NCBI GenBank assembly: GCA_017558545.1
Contig: JAFYUG010000405.1
Coordinates: 1 to 5,590, forward strand
DNA length: 5,590 nucleotides
Direction of reading: 5' to 3'
Source of the DNA: Oscillospiraceae bacterium
Lineage (GTDB): Bacteria > Bacillota > Clostridia > Oscillospirales > Oscillospiraceae
The notes beneath the pieces were generated by a model that did no database searches, was not told where the DNA came from, and worked only from the letters and a program-made list of their open reading frames with translations. The position numbers and the translations under genes were made by a program. The first letter of the stretch is position 1. Each line of letters opens with the position of its first letter. Below are positions 4,551-5,590 of this stretch, piece by piece.

Positions 4551-5405
4551 ATGACCGCTTCCCTCCGTGCACCTCAGATTAAGAAGCTTCTGCTTAAGTT
4601 CATCCTCTACATAGTCGTTATCGACATCTGCATCTTCATCCTCTATCCCTACTTCGTAATGGTCTGCACCGCTTTGAAGAGCCGCGCCGAAATCTTTGCC
4701 ATTGAGGGCACCATTCTTCCCATCAATGTGCTTTGGAGCAACTTTGTTGATGTTTGGGTCAAGGCTCCCATAGCCAAGAACCTGTTCAACTCCCTCATCG
4801 TTGCAGGCGGCAGCACCATCATCGCCGTTGTCTGCGGCATCCCCGCAGCCTATGCCCTCAGCCGTATGAAGTTCAAGGGTCAGACCGCATTTTTGGGATT
4901 CATCATCATTTCCCAGATGTTCGCTCCCGTTGTTCTCCTCATCGGTATCTACAAGATTCTCTCCGCTTTCCACCTGACCAACACCCTTTTCGGTCTTATC
5001 TTCATAAACGCAGCTTTCAACCAGGCCTTCACCGTTTGGCTTTTGCGCGGCACTTTCATGACCATCTCCGCCGAGATGGAGCAGGCCGCCACCATCGATG
5101 GCTGCAACCGTCTGCAGGCAATGTTCCGCATTCTGCTCCCCGTAGCAGCTCCCGGTATTGTTACCACCCTGATATTCATCTTCATCAATGCATGGAATGA
5201 ATACACCGTTGCTCTGTGCATTATCTCCAGCGACGTTCTCAAGCCCATCACTGTTGGTATCAACATCTTCAACGGCTATAACATGATTCAGTGGCAGTAT
5301 CTCTTCGCATCCTCCATCTTCGCAATCATCCCCGTTGTTATCATGTTCATGTCCATCGAAAAGCATCTGGTCTCCGGCCTCACCTCCGGCGGCGTCAAGG
5401 GCTAA
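4551..5405 (+). CDS. CUT1 sugar ABC transporter permease, MalG/UgpE-like
   Basis: This 284-residue inner-membrane protein is the second half of the channel. Six hydrophobic segments are visible at about 16-38, 79-103, 112-133, 142-165, 201-222 and 250-268. The coupling loop is well kept at about 177-199: E177-Q-A-A, D183-G184, then I194-L-L-P197, with Cys185 where Ala is usual. The C-terminus, EKHLVSGLTSGGVKG, closely fits the ending typical of MalG-type subunits, so the gene is complete and the stop is real. It lies 2 bases after the MalF-like gene and is the last gene of the operon, followed by a strong terminator. A GTG at 4545 is an alternative start. The substrate is not readable from the sequence. 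Confidence 0.94.
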   Translation: MTASLRAPQIKKLLLKFILYIVVIDICIFILYPYFVMVCTALKSRAEIFAIEGTILPINVLWSNFVDVWVKAPIAKNLFNSLIVAGGSTIIAVVCGIPAAYALSRMKFKGQTAFLGFIIISQMFAPVVLLIGIYKILSAFHLTNTLFGLIFINAAFNQAFTVWLLRGTFMTISAEMEQAATIDGCNRLQAMFRILLPVAAPGIVTTLIFIFINAWNEYTVALCIISSDVLKPITVGINIFNGYNMIQWQYLFASSIFAIIPVVIMFMSIEKHLVSGLTSGGVKG

Positions 5406-5421
5406 AGCCAGTAAAATGTAT

Positions 5422-5453
5422 AAACCCCGCAGCTATCCCAGCTGCGGGGTTTT
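5422..5453 (+). terminator. Intrinsic terminator of the transporter operon
   Basis: AAACCCCGCAGCT (5422-5434) pairs perfectly with AGCTGCGGGGTTT (5440-5452) around ATCCC, and the 3' arm runs into a TTTT tract (5450-5453). It begins 17 bases after the last stop codon. The A-rich 5' edge may give some activity in the other direction. Confidence 0.9.
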
Positions 5454-5463
5454 CGCATTTATC

Positions 5464-5490
5464 GTAGGGGCTGGCGTCCTCGACAGCCCG
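5464..5490 (+). repeat. GTAGGGG...CCCG hairpin repeat
   Basis: The stem is GGGCTG (5468-5473) with CAGCCC (5484-5489), around the loop GCGTCCTCGA. The loop is one base different in length from that at 228-253 (GCGTCCCGA), while the inner stem pairs are changed on both sides. Confidence 0.6.
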
Positions 5491-5494
5491 CTTT

Positions 5495-5518
5495 GTAGGG
5501 GCGAACTGTGTTCGCCCG
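5495..5518 (+). repeat. GTAGGGG...CCCG hairpin repeat
   Basis: The stem GGGCGAAC (5499-5506) pairs with GTTCGCCC (5510-5517) around TGT. It lies four bases after the previous unit in the same orientation. Its second half is identical to bases 1-13. Confidence 0.65.
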
Positions 5519-5525
5519 TTCCGCT

Positions 5526-5585
5526 TTTAAAGCCCCCCTTTTCAAGGGGGGAAGCCTTGCAAAGCAAGGCAGGGGGGATAAAGCT
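5526..5585 (+). repeat. C-run/G-run double-hairpin repeat, copy 2
   Basis: This is identical to 46-108 except for a six-base instead of nine-base G run. It has the same two hairpins and the same GGGGGGATAAAGCT end, and similarity continues into A-rich DNA at the window edge. It lies in the same orientation as copy 1, so the two are direct repeats on either side of the transporter locus. Confidence 0.75.
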
Positions 5586-5590
5586 AAAAA

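Noticed and set aside
3421..5366. Long minus-strand frames (3421-4572 and 4512-5366) opposite the permease genes
   Set aside because: Antisense shadows of the permeases: Asp/Glu/Gly-rich, with no family motifs and no credible ribosome sites. The sense frames have complete permease features.

Overview
The window looks like a piece of a clostridial (Firmicutes) chromosome, most likely a gut Oscillospiraceae/Ruminococcaceae-type organism. The evidence is strong AGGAGG-type ribosome binding sites, a lipoprotein signal ending in CAGC, sigma-A-like promoters, and families of short G/C-run hairpin repeats between genes. The genus cannot be named from this sequence alone.

The locus is a carbohydrate ABC importer of the CUT1 (MalEFGK-like) type. 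A rightward operon encodes a lipoprotein solute-binding protein (2170-3396), a MalF-like permease (3607-4548, TTG start) and a MalG-like permease (4551-5405), and ends at an intrinsic terminator (5422-5453). The MsmX/UgpC-like ATPase that would power the importer is divergently encoded (367-1572, minus strand) and has its own terminator (312-341). The expected machine is a surface lipoprotein delivering sugar to a permease heterodimer driven by an ATPase dimer. The window has no glycosidase, kinase or regulator gene, so the sugar cannot be named.

The divergent control region (1573-2169) is rich. It holds a minus promoter (TTGCAA-18-TATAAT) with a palindrome over the predicted start site, a plus promoter (TTGACT-17-TATATT), and a perfect 14-bp CG-centred palindrome at 2006-2019 of the kind bound by LacI-family regulators. 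In the ATPase leader, the only good Shine-Dalgarno is about 123 nt from the start codon. The intervening hairpin-rich segment (about 112 bp) is bracketed by a 5-bp direct repeat (ACTTT). Removing it on paper restores a normal GGAGG-6 nt-ATG arrangement. Its ends are also complementary (TTTACCG/CGGTAAA), so folding it would bring the same sites within about 7 nt. This is the most unusual feature of the window.

Between the binding protein and the first permease (3397-3606) lie a 12-bp GC-rich hairpin, probably for differential expression, and a long imperfect inverted repeat. Both edges of the window (1-300 and 5464-5590) carry two families of short structured repeats. One family has the frame GTAGGGG...CCCG with stems that change in a compensatory way. 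The other is built around C-run/G-run hairpins ending in GGGGGATAA. Near-identical direct copies bracket the whole transporter locus.
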